Under the pieces are notes generated by a model. That model did not search any database. It was not told the DNA's origin and saw only the letters and a program-made list of their open reading frames with translations. Both the position numbers and the translations under genes were made by a program. From Heterobilharzia americana (taxonomy: Eukaryota; Platyhelminthes; Trematoda; Strigeidida; Schistosomatidae), in assembly GCA_944470555.2 (NCBI GenBank), contig OX104127.1:134310786-134374785 (forward strand): a stretch of DNA of 64,000 bases, given 5' to 3'. Of the stretch, positions 23,966-35,589 are shown piece by piece (the first letter of the stretch is position 1; the number at the start of each line of letters is the position of its first letter).

Positions 23966-24100
23966 GTCGTGCGTTTCGTCCTAGTTGGGACTCGTTAGAA
24001 GACACCGACAGTCAGTAACCAGGTAGTATCGAGGCCCGTACACAGAAGCACATCTGTCAGCAGAAATCGAGCAATTTAGCCTAGAATGACAATGAAGGAC
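23960..24100. repeat. Family A pieces, hammerhead and 3' region
   Basis: On the minus strand, 23963-24000 has a perfect stem II (GTCCCAACTAGGAC) and GAAACG, but the core reads CTAACGA (G5 to A) and the triplet is GAC. Adjacent plus-strand sequence, AGGTAGTATCGAGGCCCGTA, matches the family A 3' region seen at 45.79 kb and 53.15 kb. The pieces are in opposite orientation. Confidence 0.5.
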
Positions 24101-24224
24101 TGCAAGTGTAAAACAGTATCTTTCAAAAGGCATAAACTTAAGACAGAAACTAAGTGTAAAACAGTTCGCTTTTTGTGTATATACTGGAGTGAACGATTTT
24201 CGCACCTACACATAAATGTAATTT

Positions 24225-24470
24225 CATTTTCAGGTTAGTATTCATCATAGACACACATCAGTTGGAGAAAAATGGAACAACTGGGAGCACTAGGCAGCTG
24301 TTTCGTCCTAGTATGGGACTCCTCAACGGTGCTAACCCATGACCCCATCAGGAATCGAACCCAGGAAATTCAGTCTTAGCAGTCAACACACTACCACTGA
24401 GCCCTTATATCGGAATGTACCAGTCCAGATTTCTTAATTCTGTCAGTTCACGGTATAGCACTACCTCCAT
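24225..24470 (-). repeat. Family B short element, minus copy
   Basis: The minus strand has the head with a clear B box (plus-strand AGGAATCGAACCCAGG at 24350-24365) and a hammerhead near 24287-24333. Stem II GTCCCATACTAGGAC and GAAAC are perfect. The core reads TTGAGGA (C3 to U) and the triplet is GCC, so it is dead. The tail (TTAGTATTCATCATAG on plus) is at the left end. Confidence 0.7.
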
Positions 24471-24584
24471 TCAAAGCAACTGCTGAGCGAATGTCTCATG
24501 CTCGACCTGGTTGGCCCCACCGGTCCCGACTTCTCATTGAAATTACAGGAATTATCTCTCAAAGCTAATCCAGTTCTCCCAGGT

Positions 24585-24672
24585 CCCCAGTGTTTCTTCA
24601 ACTGATGGCAATCCATAATGAGTGTTAATCTGAAATCAATAAATAAATCCCCACATACCTGAAAATTCAATC
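24585..24672 (+). repeat. Family B tail fragment
   Basis: CCCAGTGTTTCTTCAACTGA through CTGAAATCAATAAATAAATC matches the AATAAATAAAT-tailed form of family B. The hammerhead and head are missing. Confidence 0.55.
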
Positions 24673-24674
24673 AT

Positions 24675-25608
24675 TTCATTTTCGCATACTACTTTGCAGT
24701 GGTAAGTCATCTGTTGGAATTATTTGGAGTTATTCAACTGTTGTCAATCATTATCTAGCTGAGGCGATCAAAGTGACAGCTAAAATCTAATTGAAGTTAT
24801 CCAGAATAGTGATCATGCAACATAACAGCCTCATCTCATGCAGTTCCATGTGTTTAACGAAACGTTACGAAAGTCATACCAACGAAAGCACCTCATTAGA
24901 CACACTGGCCTGCCTACACGGATTGATCTTCCATGAGTAACCGATGAAGTTGTCCAGTTCTCAGTGCTTATACTAACCAAAGTCTGTTGATCAAGTTTTG
25001 CAATCTGGCCAGTGAAACAAGCGTCGCGATGCTGTGGTCAACTGCTCTTTGGTGCCGTTCCTCAGAATACTGTGACTTACCATACAAATCACAGAAAGAA
25101 GATACCGGTTAGATAGGAGAAGATTCATCGCTTATATAAGTAGTAATAATAAAATACTTTGTAGAATATTGATTCTCCAGATTGAAAACTTGACACACTT
25201 TGAGGATGACCTGGTGAGTGATATTTGTACTATGCTCGGCCATTATAGAGCAAAGCCTACGGCAAGTTGAGAGATATGCACCCGTCTACATGCACACACA
25301 TATACGTAAACACATGCGTAACTAAAAGTACTCCCTTATGCGTAGGCTGAACTATGCAACCACTGTATACTCAGACTGAAAAAACAAGTACCAACGTGAA
25401 AAGTTGTTGCCATTGGCGCAAAGGAATTGATATTCAAGTTAACTTCAGTGTTTTAGGGAGTAACTTTTGAAGTTTCTGCGGTCATAGTACATGAAATATG
25501 TAAGACTCTGAATAAAAAAAACTAAATAAATGGCTGTGATAAAATTTTAATAAGAATACCATGCCTACTGTTTATTGGTACTTGTAATTTCCCCTTTTCA
25601 TACTGTGT
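24675..25608. other. No gene recognised
   Basis: Mixed-composition sequence with CA/TA-rich stretches at about 25280-25320. No motif seen. Confidence 0.45.
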
Positions 25609-25611
25609 CGA

Positions 25612-25800
25612 CTTATTATTATTATATTATTATTATTAGTCCCTTGGGTTCCTAGTGGAACATAGGGCTTCAGTAGCACGCCTCCAGTGACCTCTGTTCT
25701 CTGAGATCTTTTGAACCTGGTCCCACGACAGCCCAGAAGCTCTCATTTCCTGCTCGCACGACCTCCTCCATGTCGACTTGGTCAACTTCTATTGGCAGAT
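25612..25800 (-). mobile_element. RTE-like 3' end, severely 5'-truncated
   Basis: The minus strand ends in a (TAA)n-type tail (25612-25640). The preceding 3' UTR has CACTGGAGGCGTGCTACTGA and CCTATGTTCCACTAGG, aligning in outline with the 3' ends of the RTE copies at 28.7 kb and 56.4 kb. It is diverged enough to be another subfamily. No coding sequence remains. Confidence 0.6.
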
Positions 25801-25804
25801 GGAC

Positions 25805-26045
25805 AAAAGGAAATTACAGGTATCACTAAACGAAAACTTATACCCGTTGCACAAAAGGCGGCTCTCCCCCCCCAGTGACCCACCTTGTGGGTAACGCTTT
25901 TACGTTTGAAACGATGGATACTGGGTACGAGTCGATACAGAAACAACATCTCTCACTGTGGTGTAGGTACTCACAGGTGACCAGTCCCAAATAGGATGAA
26001 ACGTGCGTCTTGGATTCCACTGTTGGTTACCAAGTACACGATAAT
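25805..26045 (+). repeat. Family A (Sm-alpha-like) plus copy, almost full length
   Basis: Runs from GAAATTACAGGTATCAC through ATACCCGTTGCACAAAAGGC, the head with a weakened B box (GGGTACGAGTCGATAC), CAACATCTCTCACTG and the hammerhead. Stem II and GAAAC are intact, and GUC lies just before TTGGAT. The CTGATGA motif has become GTGACCA, so it is dead. The 3' end is GGATTCCACTGTTGGTTACC. It sits directly beside the RTE 3' end. Confidence 0.75.
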
Positions 26046-26289
26046 ATCATGCTTACAACGATCATAAAAATAAACTATGAAGACATTTGAATTCTGTTGG
26101 ATTGGCTTTAAACAAAACATGAAATCGTTATTGCTTCTACAACTGTGGATAACGTTTTCGTGCAATAGCAGTCGAATCGAACACAATCAGCAGCTCATAT
26201 TTTCTCCTTCGTAAGTTTCTAGTTCACTGATAGTAATATAAACTAGTGATCACTAGAATTCTCTTTGTGTAATTAACAATTACGGCCTA

Positions 26290-26470
26290 TTGATTTTAGG
26301 TTGGTATTCATTATGGACTGACATCAGTTGGAGAAACGTTGGGAATCCTGGAGCCCCGGACAGCTGTTTCGGCCTAGTATGGGACTCCTGAGCAGTGCGC
26401 ACTCATGACCCCGCCAGCCGCAACCAAGCTGAACGTGTAGACAGTTACTCAACTATTGCATTGGATGGAG
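26290..26470 (-). repeat. Family B short element, minus copy
   Basis: The minus-strand hammerhead has perfect stem II, GAAAC and GUC, but the core at 26386-26392 reads CTCAGGA (G5 to C). The tail is TTGGTATTCATTATGGACTG on plus at 26300-26320. It faces the plus copy that starts at 26475. Confidence 0.7.
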
Positions 26471-26474
26471 GTCG

Positions 26475-26730
26475 TGTTACATACTGAACTGACAGCAGAA
26501 GGAGATTTGAACTACTGAATTCCGACGGAGTGATTCAATCGTTACGTGTTGGCCGTAGAACCTGAAGGCCGTCAGTTCTACCGATGGCGGGCGGGGTCAT
26601 GCGTGCTAACTGCTGATTAGTCCCATAGTAGGCCGAAACACCTGTGCAGTGTGTCCCAGGCTTCTAATATTTCTCCAAGTGATTTCAGTCCGACCTGAAA
26701 CCAGTAAATAAATCGCAACAAATCTCCAAA
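26475..26730 (+). repeat. Family B short element, plus copy
   Basis: ACTGAACTGACAGCAGAAGG, a head with CTGAAGGCCGTCAGTTCTAC in place of the B box, and a hammerhead with core CTGATTA at 26613-26619 (G8 to U). Stem II and GAAAC are kept; the triplet is GUG. The tail ends in GTAAATAAATCGCAAC. Predicted inactive. Confidence 0.7.
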
Positions 26731-26734
26731 TCGG

Positions 26735-28678
26735 ATAACAACCCTTGTTTATATGCCGTCTTATTTAGCAAATCTTAGTGGCCTATGATCACAATTCAGT
26801 GGTTTTAATTAGAGAACGATGAATTAGGCAATACAGTTTTTACTGTGTATTGAACGAAAGAATCACTAAGAAAGAGTCAAAACCAAGCTTATAAACATGA
26901 CTGTTTAGCACTATTTTAACAGTTAAATGTACATCGGGTTGACTTTTATGTTTTCATCTGGACTGTTCGTATTAGCACTGTTTAGAATGCAACTGCTAGT
27001 GATACTAAACTATTATCTAGTACGTGTTAGTGATATGCTCTAAGATGGATATCTTCAAAGTTCAAATGAAAAATTGTGACGTGTAGGATGGAAAATGTCG
27101 GAAATGAGGCACATGGCAACTCATGACGTCGGATGATTTTCACACTATAAAGCAAATGGATAGAAGTAGGAAGCTATGGATCGTTGAACTCCTAACGATT
27201 AACTTCCATATATCTTGGACAATATATCGCTTGTATATGTATAATGAACAGTATGAATGTACGGAGTACTTTACTTACTTGTTCACTGAATACATTTGCA
27301 TTCCTCGCCTAATCCCGAAAAGACTGACTCTTACAACACAATTTCACCGTCAAATGTACATTGTAACTGATCGCTGATTAACAATAGTTGGTTCACAAAT
27401 CTTTAGATCTTGGTAAATGTACAAGAATAATCCGTTAAGTAGTGTCGAAGGAAGTAGATTTTCTTGATTTATGTCATCTCGAAAAGATAGAAAAGCCTCA
27501 GATAAAACGATTATTTTCATGCAATAGAGGAATCGTGTAGTCAGATTGATGAATATCTAGGTAGGTGCTAAATTGTGACTTCAGCGACTACCATGAAAAA
27601 TTAGGTAGCTTGAGTTTACTGTCCTGTTTTGATCGAACAATCTATTGCTTGATGGGACGTGTATGCAACGGAGTATGTTTACGTTTACCGATCGACATCT
27701 AATTTCCACGCTGTATGAAATAATAAAACAAATATGCCATAATGTATGCGACGACAGAGGGAAGTTTGGTATAGTGAAATCCACCCTATCCTACACATAG
27801 TTACCTATATGAGCATGATGGTCACCGGTGTTTTCATATCGGTAACAGTAATGTTATTGATTCGAAACTTAATGAAAACGATGATCATTTAGTCGTACTA
27901 ACTTCATACATTTGCAGACTGTAGGGCTGAAGGTTACAGTTGCTATGGCGAATAAATAAATGGAGATGAATTTCAACCAGTGGGCCACTAGCTCGAGTTA
28001 CGCTCCGCTCACCTAGGTTTCAGCAGCCTCGTAGTAGTGTCATTAGCCCTCAAGCAATTGGTGTACCTCATTACCTACTTCAAGAATGTACAAAAAGGCT
28101 GGTGATTGCATTTCGACATGTTCCTCGACTAAGACCATATTCACAAAGACATGGAGAACACATTTCCTAAATAAAACAGAACATCTATGAATGGCTTCAT
28201 TGTTATAAGCACACCGACAAAACACCGAAAATTGAATAAAGTTAACAAAATGGTACTATAAATGTAGTTCAGAAGTTAATGCGAATTTCATTAACTCAAA
28301 TTTTTTCCGTTGCTCATTCTATTCTTATTCTCTGACTCTCCATTGGGTACCATCGATGTCATAGAATACTCTTCTATTATGTTTTACCAGTTTAAATGAT
28401 GCAATGAGGTGTATACAACATGTATTGAGTTGCCATTCTCCAAAGTGAATGCATTAACCGAATGTGTGTTCACTGGATCCAGAAATGAAAGTGGTAACAA
28501 GTTACTCAATTAACCTGGTCACATTACACCAGGATGTAGACTTTTGTAAATCATGAAAACAATTGAAAAATAGATAACAATATATGAAATGGGTTGAATG
28601 ACCTGAGGTAATTTTCGATGTTGTTTGTATCCAACGGTGCTTTGTGCTTTTGCTAAGCCGTAAAAATATTGGTCCATA
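26735..28678. other. No gene recognised
   Basis: About 1.9 kb of AT-rich sequence with only short, motif-free frames (for example 27123-27377). Confidence 0.5.
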
Positions 28679-28681
28679 TGA

Positions 28682-29455
28682 TAAATATGCTTTATTATTA
28701 TTATTATTGATATTTGTCCATTCGGTTTGTAGGCAAACATAAGGCTTCAGTGGCACGTCGCCATTTCACTCTCCTCTCTCTAGTCTTTCAACCTGCCTCC
28801 ACCACCGCACACATGCTTTAATTTCCGCCTCACACCATCTCCTACCCAATGTCACCCTCGCCTCGGACACCCAACTCGTCGTTCCCAATTCAGGTTCAAC
28901 TTGACGGCCTGGCCTCACCTGAACTGACCTGACCTGACGTGGCCTGGAACGTGATGTCCTCCAAAAAACCGCCTTCTCAGTGTATGCCTAATCCAATCCA
29001 TCTCCACTCTCTTCTTCTGCATATTAGTTGACCGATGCCTTTTTGGTTGATTCGTTACCAGCCAGCCACAGTGAGTTCCTTCTAGTGATTTACTTGACTG
29101 AACTAACGTTGGAAATCGGGATGTTGTTCACGCTTTATGCTGAGTGCAGTGCAGTAGATCTCCACACTGATTATTTCATACTAGTGCAGGAAGCCCTGTC
29201 TTGTTGTCTTTCCGATCCTGACTTTGATGTCCTCATCTGTGCTTGTGCCACCTGTATTTGAAACGATGCTGCCTAGGCAGGCAGGCAGGTAGGTGGGTGG
29301 GTAGATGGGTAGGTGTAGGGTGGTAGGTAGGTAGGTGAAAGAGACTACTTCCTTGATATTTCTCCCGTTCATGGTGATTGGTGCTTGTTGTTTTTGTTGT
29401 TGCTGTTGTTGTTGTTGGTTGGGCATCCTCATGACCCATGAGATCAACTTGTTGG
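28682..29455 (-). pseudogene. RTE/SR2-like retrotransposon copy 1, 3' part
   Basis: Minus strand. Near 29370 it reads APITMNGRNIKEVVSFTYL, a microsatellite-derived insert, then [18 protein letters not shown] and RIGKTTRQGFLH. These are the C-terminal region of RTE-clade proteins (normally FTYLGSIVS uninterrupted). A deletion removes the next roughly 55 residues, and only WIxHTLRR-type sequence remains near 28985. The 3' UTR (28740-28930) and a TTA-rich tail at 28682-28710 follow. At 28950-28956 this copy preserves the uninterrupted site (GGACATCACG on minus) where copies 2 and 3 carry a solo LTR. 5'-truncated near 29455. Confidence 0.8.
29270..29335 (-). repeat. Short TACC-type microsatellite inside RTE copy 1
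   Basis: A degenerate tetranucleotide tract (minus strand CCTACCTACCTGCCTG-like) lies exactly between the codons for FTYL and GSIVS. Its length keeps the host frame open, adding about 18 residues rich in P, T, Y and L. Confidence 0.8.
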
Positions 29456-29499
29456 AAGTGAATTGAATGCCACCCGATGACCTAGATGGGTAGTCGTGC

Positions 29500-29740
29500 T
29501 ACATTGCAGATTGACAGAAGTGGTAGACTGTGGACCACTGAACTCCTATTCAGTGCCTTAATGATGAACACTTTCGCCACGAAGTATGTAGACCCTGATT
29601 TCAGTTCCTAAGCGCGGCTACGAATGCATACTGTTGTGGTGTCTCATACTAGAATGAAATAGCTGTTTAATAGTCATAGACTTTAAATGCTTCTCCAATT
29701 GCTGTCAGTCCGCGATGAATACTACCTTGAAATATATTTT
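29500..29740 (+). repeat. Family B short element, plus copy, decayed
   Basis: Recognisable from GGACCACTGAACTCCTATTC through a ruined hammerhead (ACTGTTGTGGTGTCTCATAC, then GAATGAAATAGCTG) to the tail CTGTCAGTCCGCGATGAATA. The core is lost. Confidence 0.6.
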
Positions 29741-30077
29741 CCTGTCACAATAGTGTTACGTTTTGGCTTCATTGCAAAGACATGTCTTATCTAGGCTGTC
29801 ATGGAATGCTGAGTATAACCTTAGGGTGCTACCGCAAAGGACACAAATTATCAAATAACAGATCTTCTGAAATACCTGAGGATTATTGTGAACTACCAAG
29901 CAAGTGGTACTGTTAGGAAAGTCTTACTTTAATTGGTACATCAACAATATCTAACTAACTGTAACGGTATACCTAGTGTGACACTAGTCAATGAATTCCA
30001 CCCATATAAAATCATAGTATCCAAAATTAGCTGTTTAACCTTGCCTAACCGTTGAAGAAATTGAGTTTCAGTGAGAA

Positions 30078-30140
30078 GTGACTTTAAAAGCCACCCTAGT
30101 AATAGCTAAGTTAAGCAATCAAATTTCAAATTTTCGGCTG
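30078..30140 (+). repeat. Half of a foldback element
   Basis: GTGACTTTAAAAGCCACCCT matches the left arm of the foldback elements at 35446-35583 and 52653-52785. The right arm is missing. Confidence 0.45.
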
Positions 30141-31025
30141 AGAGGATCATTTCTTACAGAATAGAGGAACTTGAATGAGTAATGGGTTCAAATTATGCCC
30201 TGTTCACCTCGGTTTGACTGCTGGGGAGCATTTTTAACCCGAAGTCTATAAACTTTGTTCACAGACTGGAATGCGTAGTTATGTAAGGCTGTTGGGTTCT
30301 GCTACGTTACATTCTTGAAAGCTGGCAGCTAGTTAACTTCGTTAAGACCTCTAATAGTGATGTATCCGAAGCAATTCCTCTCAGAAGGTCAAATGGACTG
30401 AACCATTTACATAAACCCAGAAATTTCAGATAAACTACTGACAGCAAAAAGTGAAATGGTATGGTGTGTAAATTATGCTCCAGTTGGACAGTTTACATAG
30501 AACTTTCTCACGTTTTGTGGATGATGAAGATCTCATAAGTTTAAGTGTGTGACTTGACTGTATCATATCAAACGGTTAAAAAAATGAGTTGGAAATCAGT
30601 AAATAATCCAACCGGTAAGTCAATCAGAACAATCTTTTGTTCTCCATCTCACTTCTCTTTATTTTTATATTTTCATCCAGTATCGTGCTTTCTTTTTGCC
30701 TGATTCCATACTAGACAATCGGTATCCTTTTAGATGTCGCCATACATACTACTAATATGACCCTTTATAAGTAGCTTTGATAGTAACTTCACCTCAAATG
30801 AGTTAATATTCTGGCTAATGGTCACCACTTCTGTTTTTCATTGTCATCTGTTAATTTCATATTAGATTTGTTTATTTGATTTGTAACACACAGTGACCTA
30901 GTATTATTAATTTGATGACGACTTTTCGAGCATACATTATTATTGCTCATAATCATATCAATGTAATCACACTACTTCCGACATTTGATTTTTATAGTTA
31001 TGTTACTTTATATGAGTTGTTTTAT
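30141..31025. other. No gene recognised
   Basis: AT-rich spacer before a PLE remnant; nothing seen. Confidence 0.5.
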
Positions 31026-31027
31026 TG

Positions 31028-31835
31028 CTAGCAAAACTTTCCATATCTCTGGTATAGGCATTGCGTCGTTTCTATCACATGTGTTGGGTGTAGGTCCGAT
31101 GAACAAAGATTCAGTAACCAGTCTCTCTCTCTCTCTCTACATCTAATTATATTTGACTTAAGTACAGTGGCTTTATCCCACCCTATTGTGTGGTTGTGTA
31201 TTAATGCATGCATGGCAATAGCCGAGTTACTTTCTAGATTATTGATCTTATTGAGGTCTGTTATTCTATATTTAGCTGAATTCATACGTTCGGCTATTCT
31301 AACTGACCCCGACCAGCTAGTTTGACCTATGTACTTGACCTCACAGTCATTACATGGAATTTGATAGAATATATTACTACTTTGCTTAATTGGTTCTATC
31401 GGATCCTTAAGCTGACAACGCTTATCTCTGAGTGAGTTTGTAGGTTTAAATATCACCCTAATTCTAGCTCTGTTGAGGATTCTATGTAAAGTTTCTGAGG
31501 TACCCTCCTTATAGGGTAATATAATGGAGGCTGTGAACTTTTTTCTCGTGTTGGCGTTATTAGTCACACTCGTGTGACTGTTATTTTTTCATTTTTTGTG
31601 TGTCCATAAGAATTTCTTAATAAACTGTGGAAGATAATCATCAACTACTACTGCTTCTTTTACGTGTTTCAATTCCTTGTTCAAGTTCTTGCTCTGACTA
31701 GTCAGTTTTCTAGCTCTATCATTTAGACATTTGACTCAGCCTGCCTTAACTGACATTGGATGGGATGATATGAAGTCCAGATACCTGTTAGAATGTGTTG
31801 GTTTTCTGTAGACAGTAGTATCCAAGCCACCGTCA
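31028..31835 (-). pseudogene. Penelope-like element remnant, RT end plus GIY-YIG endonuclease
   Basis: A 179-codon open frame (31028-31567) on the minus strand gives KFTASIILPYKEGTSETLHR, then the nuclease YQIPCNDCEVKYIGQTSWSG, SVRIAERMNSAKYRITDLNK, and a C-terminal part with SNSAIAMHALIHNHTIGWDK. It is the longest non-repetitive frame in the window. Upstream to about 31835 the RT block DGGLDTTVYRKPTHSNRYLD is readable with breaks. A CT microsatellite at 31126-31137 gives the RERER stretch. It is the same subfamily as the 3.73 kb remnant and less decayed, but lacks the RT catalytic part. Confidence 0.85.
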
Positions 31836-32039
31836 ACTTGAAACAGTGAACACATCTGTTGATCACTGAATCTTTAAAAGTTAACCATAATGAAAGTGAA
31901 CAGAATTGTCATGTCTTTTTCTTTTACAAGTATCTTTTTATCAGTCTAAACTGTTGATCAGTTTTGTCACTATTGTTTACATTTCGCCTTTCTTCAGAAC
32001 AAAAAAGAGTGTTTACATGTGCGTCACTGGTAGAAAGAG

Positions 32040-32082
32040 AGGCGAAGAGAGAGAGAGAGAGAGCGGGAGAGAGAGAGAAGTC
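32040..32082. repeat. GA microsatellite
   Basis: (GA)n with a few interruptions (GAGAGAGAGAGCGGGAGAGA). Confidence 0.85.
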
Positions 32083-32469
32083 AAAAAATCCAAACGTAAG
32101 CGATAATTAAGCGCTTCACTCTATTACGCTGACGTCATCACCTTAACGAAGGGAATAATTTCCAGGGTTGACAATGTGAAACTCTTGCTGGTATCACTTT
32201 ATAAACCTTTTGTAAAATAAGTAACTTACATGAATCATTTATAAAAGGAAACCTTACATCCCACAAGATTTACCTTGTAACAACTTTGGTATTGAAGAAA
32301 AGGGCTTGCATTTGTGCTGATATTTAAATTGACTTAGAAAACGTTTTTTCTAATAATATGGTTCATGATATGTGTGCTGAAGCACTTTTAAGGGGGAGGA
32401 AAAAGCACCGAGTTAAAGAAACGTTTGCTCCCAATACTTTAACTTTTAGATAAGTAGTAGATTTCACTT

Positions 32470-32530
32470 TAGAGGTTTGTGAGGATTTATTTCTTGATTT
32501 TAAGTTGGTATTCATTATGGACTGTCAACA
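32470..32530 (-). repeat. Family B tail fragment
   Basis: GAGGTTTGTGAGGATTTATT then TTAAGTTGGTATTCATTATG, i.e. the 3' end of the AATAAATAAAT-tailed form on the minus strand. No head or hammerhead attached. Confidence 0.55.
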
Positions 32531-32779
32531 ATTGTCGAGTTGTCTTTTGTTTCTTCAGTGTAAGACCGAATTATGTACATGATTTAGACACCGTTTAGTA
32601 AGCTTTTAAATTGTCTGATCCTGTAAGAGGTTTGTGACCTTTAAGGTAAGTGACACAATACTGTGGTGAAGTGTATTTCGGTGGTCGACATTTAGAGTAA
32701 ATCAGCATGAATCTCTGGATCTAGATGTCATGCTTCTTAATAGCACTTACCAGCAAGACGGATTCGTAATAGTAAAAAA

Positions 32780-32945
32780 ACTGACTTTCTCTTCATGACT
32801 AAGCTCATGTGAGTAGGACTTAACTGTTTGTTACTGGGTGATAATTGAAGGCAAAATGGAAACCCGGATCGTGGCCGGACTCGAACCAGCGACCACCGGG
32901 TTTCCAGGCCGACGACGTACTGACTGAGCAACGACGTCTGACTAC
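32780..32945 (-). repeat. Family D short element with tRNA-like head
   Basis: The minus strand from 32940 folds in outline as a tRNA. The acceptor-like GTCGTTG pairs with the CACGAT end at 6 of 7 positions, and a D-arm-like GCTCAGTCAGTAC follows. An anticodon arm has loop CTGGAAA, and the T arm is CGCTGGTTCGAGTCCGGC with a good B box. The body (GGTTTCCATTTTGCC, TTCAATTATCACCCAG) recurs at 50.75 kb. A functional tRNA gene is unlikely because the head is joined to a repeat body. Confidence 0.6.
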
Positions 32946-32949
32946 TGAT

Positions 32950-34145
32950 TAGCTTTTTATTTCACTTCAATCACCACTGGTTTTGTCCGACTACCATGTG
33001 GATTCATGATGCGTTACTATCGCTTGATCGTATTCATATTGATTATCATCTTGACTGTATGACTATCAATACTAGTCTCCAAACCATGGTTGTGTCAGGT
33101 GGTCAAAATGTTAACTGTTTCAGCCAATTGGGATATAATATACTCCTTGGGGTCTGAACTCAAGTACTTTTTTTCAGTGTTACATTAAACTTCATGAAAC
33201 GTTCGTCCTTTTAACACAATTACACGTATCCATCACTAATTGAATAACTACTGCGATTGCATGAACAATAAGAAAAGTGCCTCAGTTCAGTTCACCCGTC
33301 AGCAGTGTCTTTTCTATTCAGATATTTAGGTCTCATTTCACGTTTTTTACCAACAAATATATGAGATTCACCTTAATTCCCTGAAACTCATTGGACTGAA
33401 TAATATTTAGAAACTGTGAAGAAGAAACTACTGATCTTCTCTCTAGTTGTAGTGCGTAGATTCAACTTATTCGAGGACAGAGATGTAGAAGACTATAAGG
33501 TACTCAATTCACGCTATGAGAAATACGAGGCTGACCATTAGATTTCAGTTGCAAGAGGTCTTTTCAAGAGACCAAAGGATCTTGATTTCTAGTTTATTAA
33601 AACTCAAAGATGTACACAAGGATGAATAACAAAAATTGGAAGAATCACCTGCCAAGTTCCGTTCGGTCTTGAGTTGTAATAATGATCTTTCAGAGGCACT
33701 GTTTTGTGTACCATTAATGATTTAAGTAGACGTGTACAATTACCACTGCCATGAAGATAGTTTGTAGTATGACACTGATTAATTTATGCCACATATGTAA
33801 ACCTTTGGTGTTAGTCTGCTGACTATAGCACAGTCAATGTTCAGGTGTACTCTTCGTAGCCCCTCAGTATCAAGTTGAAGTACTTCGTAATGCTTTACAC
33901 AGGTAAATCTACAGTATCACATAGAATTTTACAGAAAATTGACTGCGCGTATAATGTTTCAACAGCAGAAAAATACCTGCTCCAAATCACTCCGAATGAA
34001 CAAATTATTTATCAATATGTGTTCAAATGAAGAAAGGTTTCTTTACAAAACGTCTTGGAGTCATTGCATCGTTCTCAGCAAACAAGCTCATCCTAACGTC
34101 AACCCTGACAAGATGCAAAGCCTTCGAATAACCAGGTTTCTAATG
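32950..34145. other. No gene recognised
   Basis: AT-rich sequence; short frames without motifs. Confidence 0.5.
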
Positions 34146-34149
34146 ACTC

Positions 34150-34300
34150 CTATAGGGATCAAATTCAAGACTTTGAACTCAATCCCGGGTGAAGTCATGG
34201 GTGCCTGCTGACGAGGAGTCCTATAAAAGGACAAAACAGTTGTCCAGTGCTCTCACGGCTTCAGTGAATCTCTGACTGATATCAATCCGTGATGTTAACC
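34150..34300 (+). repeat. Family B short element, plus copy, 3' half
   Basis: Hammerhead on the plus strand: GCTGACGAGGAGTCC, a paired stem II (GTCC/GGAC), AAAA in place of GAAA (G12 lost), and an intact GUC before CAGTGC. The tail is CTGATATCAATCCGTGATG. Predicted inactive. Confidence 0.6.
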
Positions 34301-34334
34301 AACTTGTGAAATGAAAAAGGTTGTTTTACGGATG

Positions 34335-34545
34335 TTAGTTACTTGGAGGCAGTCGGTAGGAAGTCCTAGTCAACCCAGATTTCGGTTTTGTCGTCACTCA
34401 TCAGCAGGGCATATCTGCAACCTTGACAATACTGGTATCCTTTGTATGACAGTGAAACATGAGTCACCCAATGTTGGAGTCAGCAGTGTAACAAGTAACC
34501 CATTCTGATGGCAGTCGACTTCTTGTAGGACTGGACTGAATATAT
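34335..34545 (-). repeat. Family C short element, copy 5 (hammerhead-like core kept)
   Basis: Plus-strand order: GGAGGCAGTCGGTAGG, ACCCAGATTTCGG, CATCAGCAGGGCATATCTGC, then the B-box side (decayed). On the minus strand CTGATGA, GAAA and a GUU triplet are all present, and stem I would be GCCCTG/TAGGAC with a 3-nt bulge. Stem II pairs poorly, so activity is doubtful. Confidence 0.5.
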
Positions 34546-34559
34546 TGTTTGGTTCAAAT

Positions 34560-35440
34560 GAGAAAATGTTTCTTTCTAGGACGTAATCGCAGCCAACACA
34601 TCGTTTTTTCAGTCAGTAAGTTCAGCGTAACGTAAACCCTAGCAAGATGCAAAGGCTTTGATTAACCAAGCTTTCTACGATTATCTACCTAACGTTATGG
34701 CTGTGAGTGCCATGAATGATTTATATTCATATGTGTTATTAATGTGATAAGATAATGGCGACAATACAATGCTACTCTGCATTGGTGACCTAGATACTGC
34801 TCCAAAGTTCTCCCTTATTTCTTCATAGAAATGACCCCTTCTATAAGGATTATGTCGAATGAGCGTATACTTGAGGTTTTCAGTAACACTGTTGTTTAAA
34901 TCGATTATGGTTCATACTGAGCGATATTCGCTTATTGTTACCAAATAGAACATTCCACATCTGAAGTCTGTTTGAAGTTATTGTGCCTGACTGTCCAATT
35001 CAAGTAATCTCATTACTCAGTACTGAAAGTTTCTTATCAATATCTTTAAACAACAGTCTCACTATGTGACTTTTCTCCTCAGTACATTTTTGATGAACCT
35101 GTAACTGACTGAGTATGTAAATAATTCGCAACAGAGTTCGAACTAATAGGCATTCAGTGGCCTTAGCAGACGCTGAAAATCAATATGATAAAACTCAAAA
35201 CTTCATTTAAAAGTACTAGAATCATACAACACGTATACTACTCATAGACAAGGGACTAAAATATTGACAAACGATATTTAAGACTTTTTTAAAAGGTGCT
35301 CAGGTTATTCATTATCTTTCCAGTAGAAGGAGTTAACGTCACTGTCTTATTAAACAGTAACTGCGCTATGCATATCAATATTATTGAAAGTTTGTTTAGT
35401 TCTAATCTGTCTCTGGCGTTCTCTCATGTCTATACGCTTG
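34560..35440. other. No gene recognised
   Basis: AT-rich sequence between a family C copy and the foldback element. Confidence 0.5.
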
Positions 35441-35445
35441 TCAGA

Positions 35446-35583
35446 GTAATTTTAAAGGCCACCCTAACAACTATTGGATAGACCAATCAGGCTCCAATAT
35501 TTTGACTGGGAAAGTACTTTTCCATAAAATAATGGGATGTAATTGGCTGTCACATCAGTTGCTAGGGCTGGCCTTCAAGTCAC
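35446..35583. mobile_element. Foldback/MITE-like element, copy 1
   Basis: About 138 bp. The left arm, TTTTAAAGGCCACCCTAACA, is roughly the reverse complement of the right arm, TGCTAGGGCTGGCCTTCAAG. Inside lie CCAATCAGG and AATTGGCTG. A central palindrome-like AAAGTACTTTTCC marks the middle. It is direct-repeat homologous to 52653-52785. No transposase; non-autonomous. Confidence 0.6.
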
Positions 35584-35589
35584 TCGCTT

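Noticed and set aside
32860..32945. Functional tRNA-Ser gene
   Set aside because: There is no long variable arm, the anticodon and acceptor stems each have a mismatch, and the sequence continues into a dispersed repeat body seen at 50.75 kb.
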